Shown: positions 1 to 7,545, numbered from the stretch's first letter. The stretch: 8,974 nucleotides of DNA from Cytophagales bacterium (GCA_003537495.1 DPSB01000046.1:3376-12349), one strand, 5' to 3'. Numbers and translations are program-made. The notes: a model not told the origin generated them from the letters alone.

Positions 1-1717
1 GCGGTAGTTGATTTAGTTTTTCCTTTAATGTGTTACGCAACTCTTCATCCCGATTGAGAATCGTAGCAGCTTCAATCACGTTGGTAAAAAGCTCATAGGC
101 GATTTGCGTATCTATGGTTGGCCCCATGCAAATGCTGGTATGTTTTCCATTAGGCAATATGAACGAATTTTCAGGTGAAACAGAGGGTGCCGTTACAAGC
201 CATTGACGTTTGGGTTCAGCAATCAGATTGCTGTTGTAAAATTCTGCCGAGCCCTTTAGGATCGGATATATATATTCCAGATACGCAAGATCCTGAGTAA
301 AGGCATAGTGTTCCCACAGGTTATTACACAACCAACCCGACCCAGCGTTGGTTACTCCCCATGAAGCATCTTCGCCTGGCGCTGTAAAACCCCACACGTT
401 GGTAATCACATGCGCTACCCATCCCGGAGCATTGTAGTAGGCACGCGCAGTTTTTTCACCTGACTTAACCATTTTATGAACCATATCTGCCAATGGCAAG
501 TTTAACTCTGACAGGTTGCTTACTTCAAGTGGCCAATGGTTCATTTGCACATTTACATCCAGATGATAATCACCATTCCAGGGTGTTTGAATCTGATTAG
601 CCCAAAGCCCTTGCAGGTTTGGTGGCAATAATCCGGGGCGCGTACTGCTGATGGAGAGATAGCGACCAAACTGGTAAAACAAAGCGGCCATACCCGGATC
701 TGTATCCGGGCTATTATAAAATGCTGTTAACCGTTTATCTGTTGGAATATCGCGCTTATTGTTGTTGCCTATTTGAATGGCCACCCGATCAAAATATTTC
801 TTATAGCTGGCAAGATGATTTTGAAGTAATGTTTTGTACGGAGTGTGCAATGCCGAATTCAAAAGATTCTGGATGGTGCTCTGATAATCTGCATCTTTAA
901 AATCAGTGCCTGCTGAAATGATTAAAATCACTTCATCGGCAGCGTTTACTTCCAATTGATTGCCAATAGTTTTTACGTTACCGCCTTTTGTTTGCACACC
1001 CACCTGTACCTGGTATCTCATACCATTCCCATCTGTTCCGTTGTTAAGTTGGCCTGTCATGGTAACTACCCCCTGCTGCGAAGAAGTTTCAAATCGTTCC
1101 GGGCGGGTAAGGGAAATACGAAATGAGATGTGTTTCTTTTTACTTGCTGTGAGGCGGATTACATTCACGTCATTGTAAAATGATGAAAAATATTCCCGGT
1201 TGTACGTCACATCGTCTTTTACAAAAGAAGAAGTAGCTTTTGCATTGGTTATCGAAAGTGCACGTGTATATTTTTTTGTTTCCGATGATTTTGGATAATT
1301 AAAATCAAGCTGCAGTTCTCCCAACACCTGGTAACACCCAAACGGCACATTTGCTCCATTCCCTCTGCCCGACCCTTCGCCCGTGCAGACAAAATTCTGG
1401 TTGATCAATGTCTCTGCTGCCTCGTTTTTTCCTTGTAACAATAATGAACGGATTTGGGGCAAGTAAGAAGCCGCCTGGTAATTGTTGGCATCTTGTGGCC
1501 CACCCGACCAAAGTGTAATTTCATTCAAGGTTATGATTTCCTTGTCAACACCTCCATGGGGCATCATCCCCAATCTACCATTTCCCAGTGGTAAGGCTTC
1601 TTCCCATTGGGTGGCCGGTTGTGTGTACCACAAAGTCAGGTCTTCGGTTTGCGCCTGCGCCCTGCTACTGGAAAGACAGAACAAAATAAAAACTATGAGT
1701 TTGCAGGCGTTTGACAT
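1..1717 (-). CDS. GH95 family alpha-L-fucosidase / alpha-L-galactosidase, secreted, 3' truncated by window edge
   Basis: The reading frame is open from an ATG at 1717 to the window edge, with 572 residues visible and no stop or frameshift. GH95 proteins are usually about 750-850 residues, so roughly a quarter is missing. An N-terminal signal peptide is clear: K6, a hydrophobic run at 7-15, and an AQA cleavage site before Q23, so the enzyme is probably periplasmic. The GH95 N-terminal beta domain starts near residue 28, with ALPLGNGRLG at 41-50 and LNEITLWSGGP at 64-74. The helical catalytic domain shows PNLQGLW (366-372), the segment DVNVQMNHWP (387-396), and SPEN with E516, the expected general acid. 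Family members hydrolyse alpha-1,2-L-fucosides, or alpha-L-galactosides in some cases, by inversion. The catalytic-base region equivalent to Asp766 of Bifidobacterium AfcA lies outside the window. The start abuts the GH97 stop. The family is secure; the exact substrate is not. Confidence 0.93.
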   Translation of the reverse strand, partial: MSNACKLIVFILFCLSSSRAQAQTEDLTLWYTQPATQWEEALPLGNGRLGMMPHGGVDKEIITLNEITLWSGGPQDANNYQAASYLPQIRSLLLQGKNEAAETLINQNFVCTGEGSGRGNGANVPFGCYQVLGELQLDFNYPKSSETKKYTRALSITNAKATSSFVKDDVTYNREYFSSFYNDVNVIRLTASKKKHISFRISLTRPERFETSSQQGVVTMTGQLNNGTDGNGMRYQVQVGVQTKGGNVKTIGNQLEVNAADEVILIISAGTDFKDADYQSTIQNLLNSALHTPYKTLLQNHLASYKKYFDRVAIQIGNNNKRDIPTDKRLTAFYNSPDTDPGMAALFYQFGRYLSISSTRPGLLPPNLQGLWANQIQTPWNGDYHLDVNVQMNHWPLEVSNLSELNLPLADMVHKMVKSGEKTARAYYNAPGWVAHVITNVWGFTAPGEDASWGVTNAGSGWLCNNLWEHYAFTQDLAYLEYIYPILKGSAEFYNSNLIAEPKRQWLVTAPSVSPENSFILPNGKHTSICMGPTIDTQIAYELFTNVIEAATILNRDEELRNTLKEKLNQLP

Positions 1718-1720
1718 TTA
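1715..1720 (-). promoter_or_regulatory. Abutting stop-start junction (TAAATG) between GH97 and GH95 genes
   Basis: The GH97 stop TAA (1720-1718) is followed at once by the GH95 ATG (1717-1715), with no base between them. This leaves no room for a separate promoter and points to translational coupling or re-initiation. The upstream junction, GH36 TAA at 3691-3689 and GH97 ATG at 3685-3683, has only 3 nt between. The three enzymes are thus expected to be made together. Confidence 0.7.
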
Positions 1721-3685
1721 TTGCGGATAGATATGAATTACTGCGCCTCCACCTTGTGCGAGTGTAATGTTCAATTTGGTTGATGGATTAACGGACAAAA
1801 TTTCATACTCATATTGCTCCGCATTGGTGTTGGCCTTTTTTCCATCGCGGTAAACTGCTGCTTTCCATTTTCCTTTGGGTAGAAAATTAAAATCAACTGT
1901 GATTGCTCTGCCCGTCCAGTTTGTCATGGCGCCTACAAACCAATCTTTATTTTTTCGTTTGGCGACAACTGCCAGTTCGTTTGCTTTTGCCTGCAATACT
2001 TTTGTTTCATCAAAGGATGTAGGTACGACACCAAGAAAGTTCATGATCTCCGGGTACTTACGATATTCCGCTGGTGAATCGCACAACATTGCGAAGGGTT
2101 GATCGAACAATACATACATGGCCAGTTCGTGACAACGGGTGCCTTGCGTGGAAGGTAATCCTGGATCGACCGGTTTGAAAGCTTCGCGGGTTCTGTTGCG
2201 CATAGAGCCCGGTGTGTAATCTAGTGGGCCAGCTAACATCCGGCTGAATATAGTAATCATATTCTGATCAGGGTTAGCAGTAAGATCCCACTTACTACAT
2301 TCTGCACCACGCACGGCTTCATAGTTTACAATGTTAGGATAAGCACGCTCCAGACCGGTGGGTTTGCTACACCCATGAAAGTTTACCATCAGTTTATATT
2401 TTGCGGCAGTTGCAGCAATCTTTTCAAACCAGGTTATAGCTTCCTGATCATCACGATCAAAAAAATCTACCTTCAAGCCAACCACACCCCACTCATTAAA
2501 CATAGCCATGTACCGATCAAGATCATTCATTAATGTAGTGGCTACACACCAGAGAAAAATATCCACATTCTTTTCTTTTCCATATCGGATCAATTCATGA
2601 ACATCATTCTTGGTTTGAATCTTTGACAAATCGAAAATATGGGACCAGCCTGCATCTAACATCAGATACTCAAGCTTATTGGCAGATGCAAAATCAATAT
2701 AGTGTTTATAAAGTGCTGTGTTCCGATTATTCATTCCAGAGGGGATGTTTGCATCTTCCACAATGGCATCGTGCCACCATTCCCAGGTTGCTTTTCCCGG
2801 ACGTACCCATGAAGCATCGTTAATTGCCAATGGTTTTGCCAACTTGTAAATGATTTCGTTTGTTAACAATATTTTATCGTCATCAGCAGGAATGATAACA
2901 CGCCACGGGAAGGAACGAGTACCCTTTACTTTACCGATAAAACTTTCAGTTTCTTTTACGACCGATACAAAATTTCCCCAGCTTCCTAACTCTGTTCGTT
3001 TTGGATAAGGTGCCCATGTTCCTTTAAATCCGGATTCGGATTTTTGAAGGTACATGCCAGGGTAATCCAGCACGTCTGATTCTGCCAGTGCCACCGAAAG
3101 TGTGGTGTTTGTAAACAATACTGGCGTGATTGCTTTTTCTCCGGTTAAAATTTTGTTCGCATCGGCATACATTTTGGATTCTACTTCCCACGATGTGAAC
3201 ACTTTGCTTTCCGCGAAAGCGACACCAAAACTACCGGCCAGGTTAAACTCAGCTTCTTCATTTATTATGGTAAGTGAGTCGGGTAAAGTCGTTTCCAATC
3301 GATAGGCTGCACCTTCATTATAGGCACGCACTACGAGTGAATAGTTGCCCACAAATTGAATGACCAATTCATTATACACATCGGTAAGCGACTGGGTGTG
3401 GCCATACGGTAAGTCGATGGTTCCTTTATGATTTGATACGTGTGATGCCTTAACTTGAGGGGACTCCCCTAATTTGCCATCAGCCAACTGCAAGCCAATT
3501 CGCGATGGTGTAATCAGTGGGTTGCCTTTATAGTTTACCTGATACGTAAGTTGATCCGCTACCGAAATGTTTACGTTAATCTTTTTGTCGGGCGAAGTAA
3601 CTTCTAATTTATTCACCTGCCCCTGTGCACTGGCAGCAAGACCTGCAAAACAAATTATGGTAATAAGACTTTTGAACATCGTCAT
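1718..3685 (-). CDS. GH97 family retaining alpha-galactosidase (or beta-L-arabinopyranosidase), secreted
   Basis: This 655-residue protein has normal full length for GH97. A signal peptide covers about residues 1-20 (hydrophobic 7-18, likely cleavage at ASA before Q21), which implies a periplasmic enzyme. The N-terminal beta-sandwich spans about 27-285, the (beta/alpha)8 barrel about 290-560 and a C-terminal beta-sandwich about 565-653. In GH97 the inverting glucosidases (SusB type) use Glu bases. The retaining group (Bacteroides BT1871 type) uses an Asp nucleophile. Here GLKVDFFD places an Asp at 407, and NYEAVRGAE gives E456 (probable Ca2+ ligand) and E462 (acid/base). The 55-residue spacing between D407 and E462 equals that of the published retaining pair D415/E470. 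SusB-type enzymes have His-Glu in the 'NxHxxxxPTG' segment, but this protein has H438-G439, so the inverting base is absent. Alpha-galactosidase is favoured; beta-L-arabinopyranosidase, known from a related GH97, is possible. ATG at 3685 lies 3 nt after the GH36 stop; an ATG at 3679 is an alternative start. Confidence 0.93.
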   Translation of the reverse strand: MTMFKSLITIICFAGLAASAQGQVNKLEVTSPDKKINVNISVADQLTYQVNYKGNPLITPSRIGLQLADGKLGESPQVKASHVSNHKGTIDLPYGHTQSLTDVYNELVIQFVGNYSLVVRAYNEGAAYRLETTLPDSLTIINEEAEFNLAGSFGVAFAESKVFTSWEVESKMYADANKILTGEKAITPVLFTNTTLSVALAESDVLDYPGMYLQKSESGFKGTWAPYPKRTELGSWGNFVSVVKETESFIGKVKGTRSFPWRVIIPADDDKILLTNEIIYKLAKPLAINDASWVRPGKATWEWWHDAIVEDANIPSGMNNRNTALYKHYIDFASANKLEYLMLDAGWSHIFDLSKIQTKNDVHELIRYGKEKNVDIFLWCVATTLMNDLDRYMAMFNEWGVVGLKVDFFDRDDQEAITWFEKIAATAAKYKLMVNFHGCSKPTGLERAYPNIVNYEAVRGAECSKWDLTANPDQNMITIFSRMLAGPLDYTPGSMRNRTREAFKPVDPGLPSTQGTRCHELAMYVLFDQPFAMLCDSPAEYRKYPEIMNFLGVVPTSFDETKVLQAKANELAVVAKRKNKDWFVGAMTNWTGRAITVDFNFLPKGKWKAAVYRDGKKANTNAEQYEYEILSVNPSTKLNITLAQGGGAVIHIYPQ

Positions 3686-3688
3686 GAT

Positions 3689-5869
3689 TTACTCGGTCAC
3701 CAACTTAAATACTACACTCTCATATTCGTTATACATGGTAAACCTTACTCCATGGGTCATCAAAAATTCTCCGGTGAAGGATTTACCTTCCAGGTGTGCA
3801 ATGCGTGAATAATTCATTCCATAGTTATTCACTTCCTTTATGGTATAGTTTCTTTTCGGGTCCAACCCATGCATATATAAAATCTGGTTGTTACCATAAA
3901 TTTCCTTTTGCTTCAGATAGGAAAACACCAATGCTTCGCGTTGATTGGATAGTGTGTACATCAATGCTACCCGATTGTTTTCGTAGGGTGATAGGAGTCG
4001 GTATAAATCCCCATCTTGTATAATGTGTTTGAATGTGCTGTATTCTTTAATAGCATTTCTTGAAAAAGCTTTTTCATCGGCCGTCATGTCTTTAGGTTGA
4101 AGATCCATTCCCAGCTTGGCTGCCATGGCAACATCGAAACGAAACTTTAAAGGTGTTATGCGTTGGGTAATATGATTCGGCACAACCGATACGTGGCTTG
4201 CCAACCCGATGGGTGGAAAGAAATGGGTTGTACCCCATTGAATAAAAATACGATCCAGTGCATCGGTATTATCGCTGATCCAGTATTCATCGAAGAAAGG
4301 CATAGTACCATAATCAATTCTTCCGCCACCGCCCGAGCACAACATGATGTACACATTAGGATACTTGGAGCGTACTTTTTTCAATACATTAAAAAGTCCC
4401 TCCACGTACTTTATCCAGAGATGTGTTTGCTGATTGGCCGGTAAATAAGACGAGCCTGCGTTGGTGATATAGCGGTTGCAATCCCATTTCAGGTAGGCGA
4501 TATCCGGATTCTGCGTTAGCAGGTTATCCACCACACCATACACATGATCTTGCACTTTGGGATTGGATAAATCCAGAATTAATTGATTCCGGCTAAGGTC
4601 AAGCTCGCGATTAGGTGCGGTGATAATCCAATCCGGATGTTTTTCATACAGTTCACTTTTTGGATTTACCATCTCGGGTTCAATCCAGATTCCGAACTTA
4701 ATATTTTTCTTTTGCGATTCTGTTACCAATTCGCCTACCCCATTTGGCAATTTCATTTTGTTTACTTCCCAATCGCCCAGCCCGGCCCGATCGTGATCGC
4801 GCGGATATTTGTTGGCAAACCAACCATCATCAAGCAGAAATAAATCGAAACCCATATCAGCAGCATCAGCGATAATCTGCTTAAGTACCGCTTCATTAAA
4901 ATCGAAATAGGTAGCCTCCCAGTTGTTGAGCAGTGTATAGCGAGGGCGTTCGCTTTTATGCATGCCATTATGATTGCGCGCCCATTTATGAAAACGTCTG
5001 GTTACTTCACCTTTGCCTTGCGTGCTGAGCGTATAGAGTAAAGCGGGAGTTTTAAAAACTTCCTTTGCTTTAAGCGTATATTGTGAAGCGAACGGATTGA
5101 TACCGGCCAGTACTTTCAGATTATTTTGTGCATCTGTTTCAAATGAAAGTTTCCAACTTCCTGGCCACGCCAATGTGCCGCCTATTACGGTACCTTGCGC
5201 TTCTTGTGCAGGACCATCGAGTGCTAACAAAAAAGCAGCATGGCCAAACTGATTGGCACGCACACCTAATTTGGATTCCAGTATTTTACTACCATCTTTT
5301 AATTGAACTTCAGCCATGTTCATCTCTTTTGCCCAGTTACCTGAAAAGGAAGTGAGCCAGTATTCGGGTTGTTGAAACGTGAGATGGGATGAAAAGAAAT
5401 TATGCAGGGTGATGTCTTTCTTCTCTTGATGGGCAATTTCGGTCCATTGCTCAATAATATTTTCGTGGTTGTATGTTTTATAATTCAATGTCACTGTGAG
5501 CGGATAGAATTTATCCTTTAGCACAATTTGAGTGAGCGTAATACCTTCCTGTAACTGGCGTTGGTCATGGTTTGCATAAATTAATTCTGTTGTAAGATTA
5601 CCATCGGCATGCACCACCCGTAAAGCAGGTTCATACACATAATCTTTCCCATACGCAGGATGTGCAGCAAAGCCTGATGTGGCGATAGCATCGTAAGTCG
5701 AAGACTCAACCTTACCTCCAAAATAACACTGCCTCAATTCACCGCTCTTGTCTACTTTAAAAACAAGTGAGGTGGCATCGGTATGAATACCGATGGTTTG
5801 TGCTTGTACAGACACGAGGGCTATAGCTACCAGAACAAAAAGAACAAACACGTTTCTTACACTTACCAT
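3689..5869 (-). CDS. GH36 family alpha-galactosidase, secreted
   Basis: The product has 726 residues, the usual length for bacterial GH36 enzymes of the AgaA/MelA type. It removes terminal alpha-D-galactose from oligosaccharides by a retaining mechanism. A signal peptide occupies residues 1-23 (hydrophobic 7-20, VQA cleavage site before Q24), so it should act in the periplasm. The N-terminal beta-supersandwich spans about 28-300, the barrel about 310-620 and the C-terminal beta domain about 630-724. Visible active-site motifs are LNNWEATYFDF (313-323), LLDDGWF (345-351), YLKWDCNR (459-466) with nucleophile D463, CSGGGGR (511-517), and WISDNTDA (530-537) with acid/base D533. The 70-residue spacing D463 to D533 matches characterised GH36 pairs (for example 478/548). 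It is the first gene after the hairpin that follows the IPT-NHL gene and heads a tight three-enzyme run. No key residue is missing. Confidence 0.97.
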   Translation of the reverse strand: MVSVRNVFVLFVLVAIALVSVQAQTIGIHTDATSLVFKVDKSGELRQCYFGGKVESSTYDAIATSGFAAHPAYGKDYVYEPALRVVHADGNLTTELIYANHDQRQLQEGITLTQIVLKDKFYPLTVTLNYKTYNHENIIEQWTEIAHQEKKDITLHNFFSSHLTFQQPEYWLTSFSGNWAKEMNMAEVQLKDGSKILESKLGVRANQFGHAAFLLALDGPAQEAQGTVIGGTLAWPGSWKLSFETDAQNNLKVLAGINPFASQYTLKAKEVFKTPALLYTLSTQGKGEVTRRFHKWARNHNGMHKSERPRYTLLNNWEATYFDFNEAVLKQIIADAADMGFDLFLLDDGWFANKYPRDHDRAGLGDWEVNKMKLPNGVGELVTESQKKNIKFGIWIEPEMVNPKSELYEKHPDWIITAPNRELDLSRNQLILDLSNPKVQDHVYGVVDNLLTQNPDIAYLKWDCNRYITNAGSSYLPANQQTHLWIKYVEGLFNVLKKVRSKYPNVYIMLCSGGGGRIDYGTMPFFDEYWISDNTDALDRIFIQWGTTHFFPPIGLASHVSVVPNHITQRITPLKFRFDVAMAAKLGMDLQPKDMTADEKAFSRNAIKEYSTFKHIIQDGDLYRLLSPYENNRVALMYTLSNQREALVFSYLKQKEIYGNNQILYMHGLDPKRNYTIKEVNNYGMNYSRIAHLEGKSFTGEFLMTHGVRFTMYNEYESVVFKLVTE

Positions 5870-5881
5870 TATATACTTACA

Positions 5882-5893
5882 GTTTTATAAAAC
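5882..5893. repeat. 12-bp perfect palindrome in the GH36 leader
   Basis: GTTTTATAAAAC is a perfect inverted repeat lying 12 bp upstream of the GH36 start codon and just after the hairpin terminator. It could be an operator or part of a leader structure. It could also be chance in AT-rich sequence: the inner bases are only A and T, and the symmetry does not extend cleanly beyond 12 bp. The surrounding 43-nt gap after the terminator (5912-5870) shows no clear Bacteroidota promoter of the TTTG / TAnnTTTG type and no strong Shine-Dalgarno sequence. Confidence 0.3.
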
Positions 5894-5904
5894 AGATGTT
5901 GGTT

Positions 5905-5938
5905 AAAAATACTACCGGGCGAGATATCCCGCCCGGTA
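5905..5938 (-). terminator. Rho-independent terminator or attenuator between the lipoprotein gene and the GH36 gene
   Basis: Read on the minus strand, the arm TACCGGGCGGG (5938-5928) pairs with CTCGCCCGGTA (5923-5913). This is an 11-bp stem with one G-U pair and an ATAT loop. Three bases later comes TTTTT (5909-5905). The stem begins 11 nt after the stop codon of the IPT-NHL gene, the usual place for an intrinsic terminator. On the plus strand no T-run follows, so it works in the minus direction only. As the enzymes downstream belong to the same locus, partial termination (lower enzyme expression than SusD and surface lipoprotein) is as likely as a true operon end. An mRNA-stabilising 3' hairpin is another possible role. 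Confidence 0.8.
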
Positions 5939-5949
5939 AGTTTATTATG

Positions 5950-7545
5950 TTAATCACTTATGATTTTTCGAATCCGGTGATTGTCTTTATCTGCTACAAA
6001 GACGGTGCCGTCTGCTGCAACAGTTATGCCGGTTAGATAATTAAACTGTGCCGCTGTTGCTGCGCCATCTGTGCTTCCACCGGTTGATCCGGCAAAGTTA
6101 GTAACTGCTCCGGCAGGTGTAATCTTGCGCACCTTCTGGTTAAATGTGTCGGCCACGAATATATTTCCGGCTGCATCAACTGCTACCCCATACGGATAAT
6201 AGAATTGGGCTGCTTCTCCGGTTCCGTTGGCATCGCCTTGCGAACCACCGGCCAATGTGGTTACCACACCAGCGCTTGTAATTTTACGTATGCGGTGATT
6301 GCCCGCATCGGCTACATATACATTTCCATTTGCATCAACTGTTACGTTATAAGGTTGTGAAAATTGCGCTGCTGTTCCTGTTCCTTCGGCATATCCGGAA
6401 GTGCTTCCGGCAAACGTTGTTACCACACCGTTTGGAGTTACTTTCCGAATCTTATGATTGTCTTTATCGGCTACATAAATGGTTCCATCACCTGCCACAG
6501 CTACACCTGTAAGGTAATAGAATTGTGCAGCAGCTCCGGTTCCGTCTGCTGAACCACCAGTACTACCAGCTACGGTTGTTACTACTCCGGCTGGCGTAAT
6601 TTTTTTTACTTTATGATTATGTGTATCGGCCACATATACATTTCCTGCTGCATCCGCAGCGACACCGTAAGGATAATTGAATTGAGCTGCTACACCGGTT
6701 CCATCGGCATCGCCTTGCGTGCTACCTGCCAATGTGGTTACTACACCTGCCGGAGTAATCTTACGAATGCGATGGTTATTGGTATCTGCAATGTACACGT
6801 TTCCATCGGCATCCACTGCTGCCGTATAAGGTTGGGCAAACTGTGCTGCTGCACCTGTTCCTTCTGCAAAACCACTTGAACTACCTGCCAGTGTCGTTAC
6901 GTTTACGGTAACCACAAAATTAAAAGTTGGGCTTTCTACTGTTACATCCCCAGTGGTTACCTTTAATACACCAGAACCTGCACTTGCTGGAATAACAACG
7001 GTAAGTTGTGTGGCGGTTGCATTGGTTACGGTACAAGGCTTATCATTAATTGTCACCACATTATTGGCTGCGGTTGTATTGAACCCGGTACCCGTAATGG
7101 TAACAATAGTGTTTTTAGGGCCAGTTGTTGGGTTAATTGCGCTTACTGTAAGTGGAATGGCTGCAGGTATAAAGGTAAATGTTGAACTCTGAGTTGTTTT
7201 CGTTCCTACTTTAACGGTAATGTTTCCGCTGCCTGCTTCCTCGGGAATAGTGATCGTGAGTTTTGTTAATGTGGCGGCTGTCACCGGGCATACTTTGCTG
7301 TTTAGTGTAACTTCATTTGCGGCAGCAGTTGTACTAAAACCAGTACCGGTAATTTCAACCACCGTACCCGCACCACCTGTACTAGGACTAATTGATGCAA
7401 TTGTTAGTTCAGGTGGGGCATCCTCATCCTCTTTACAAGATGAGATGAATAGCAGTGACGCAACTGCGACTAATGCAGTTAACAATGACAAGGTTATCCG
7501 CGGTGTTGCGAACAATTTACCAGAATTACGAGCAGGTGTTTTCAT
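5950..7545 (-). CDS. Surface lipoprotein with two IPT/TIG domains and a six-repeat NHL beta-propeller
   Basis: This 531-residue protein has a lipoprotein signal peptide: basic N-terminus, hydrophobic 18-33, and lipobox ISSC with lipidated C37. The next residues, KEDED (38-42), resemble the acidic lipoprotein export signal that sends Bacteroidota lipoproteins to the outer face of the outer membrane. Two IPT/TIG Ig-like domains follow, at about 47-126 and 132-213. They are close copies (shared ITGTGF, TTAA and AGSG motifs). Six NHL repeats, each 53 residues, start at 220, 273, 326, 379, 432 and 485, with the core pattern 'DGNVYVADxxNHRIRKITPAG'. The sixth ends early at 531. The segment VNVTTL (214-219) matches the missing last strand and probably closes the propeller. 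There is no catalytic motif. Its place directly after susD-like, 23 nt downstream, is that of SusE/SusF or SGBP proteins, so a role in binding glycan at the surface is inferred, not shown. The ligand is unknown. Confidence 0.92.
   Translation of the reverse strand: MKTPARNSGKLFATPRITLSLLTALVAVASLLFISSCKEDEDAPPELTIASISPSTGGAGTVVEITGTGFSTTAAANEVTLNSKVCPVTAATLTKLTITIPEEAGSGNITVKVGTKTTQSSTFTFIPAAIPLTVSAINPTTGPKNTIVTITGTGFNTTAANNVVTINDKPCTVTNATATQLTVVIPASAGSGVLKVTTGDVTVESPTFNFVVTVNVTTLAGSSSGFAEGTGAAAQFAQPYTAAVDADGNVYIADTNNHRIRKITPAGVVTTLAGSTQGDADGTGVAAQFNYPYGVAADAAGNVYVADTHNHKVKKITPAGVVTTVAGSTGGSADGTGAAAQFYYLTGVAVAGDGTIYVADKDNHKIRKVTPNGVVTTFAGSTSGYAEGTGTAAQFSQPYNVTVDANGNVYVADAGNHRIRKITSAGVVTTLAGGSQGDANGTGEAAQFYYPYGVAVDAAGNIFVADTFNQKVRKITPAGAVTNFAGSTGGSTDGAATAAQFNYLTGITVAADGTVFVADKDNHRIRKIISD
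5953..6888 (-). repeat. NHL coding repeats: six 159-bp units arranged as two copies of a three-unit block
   Basis: The six 53-residue repeats have a period of 159 bp. Repeats 1 and 4 share G(F/Y)AEGTG and (A/S)QPY; 2 and 5 share QGDA(D/N)GTG and YPYGVA; 3 and 6 share GGS(A/T)DG, YLTG and DKDNH. The array is therefore ABC-ABC: 6888-6412 is the first 477-bp block, and 6411-5953 is the second block, short by the last strand. The copies have diverged clearly at the DNA level, so the duplication is not recent. Confidence 0.9.
6907..7407 (-). repeat. Tandem IPT/TIG domain duplication within the lipoprotein gene
   Basis: Domain 1 (7407-7168, residues 47-126) and domain 2 (7152-6907, residues 132-213) align along their whole length. 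They share the start I(S/N)PxTG, then ITGTGF, TTAA, a Cys at 86 and 171 in similar context, and AGSG near the end. They form a stalk-like pair between the lipid anchor and the propeller. This looks like an in-gene domain duplication. Confidence 0.85.
7420..7446 (-). other. Lipobox and putative surface-export signal of the IPT-NHL lipoprotein
   Basis: These codons specify ISSC-KEDED (residues 34-42). ISSC fits a lipobox with lipidated C37. A Lys followed by acidic residues directly after the Cys matches the K-(D/E)2 type of lipoprotein export signal described for Bacteroidota surface lipoproteins. This supports an outer-surface rather than periplasmic location. Confidence 0.75.

Noticed and set aside
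960..1178. Short plus-strand frames at 960-1178 and 1482-1730
   Set aside because: Both are mostly or wholly antisense to the GH95 gene, which is continuous through the region with intact family motifs.
4163..4444. A 93-residue plus-strand frame within the GH36 gene
   Set aside because: It is a shadow frame over the conserved GH36 catalytic region, with no recognisable protein features.
5870..5912. A sigma-ABfr type promoter (TTTG / TAnnTTTG) for the enzyme genes
   Set aside because: No match with correct spacing could be found in the 43-nt gap after the hairpin.
5953..6888. Regular 159-bp repeats as a possible CRISPR or non-coding satellite
   Set aside because: The repeats keep one open frame, are diverged at synonymous sites and encode the NHL consensus; there are no short identical repeats with unique spacers.
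6953..7192. A plus-strand frame that looks like a small hydrophobic membrane protein
   Set aside because: It is the reverse complement of the IPT domains; beta-rich coding sequence gives Val-rich antisense frames. No start-site signal was seen.
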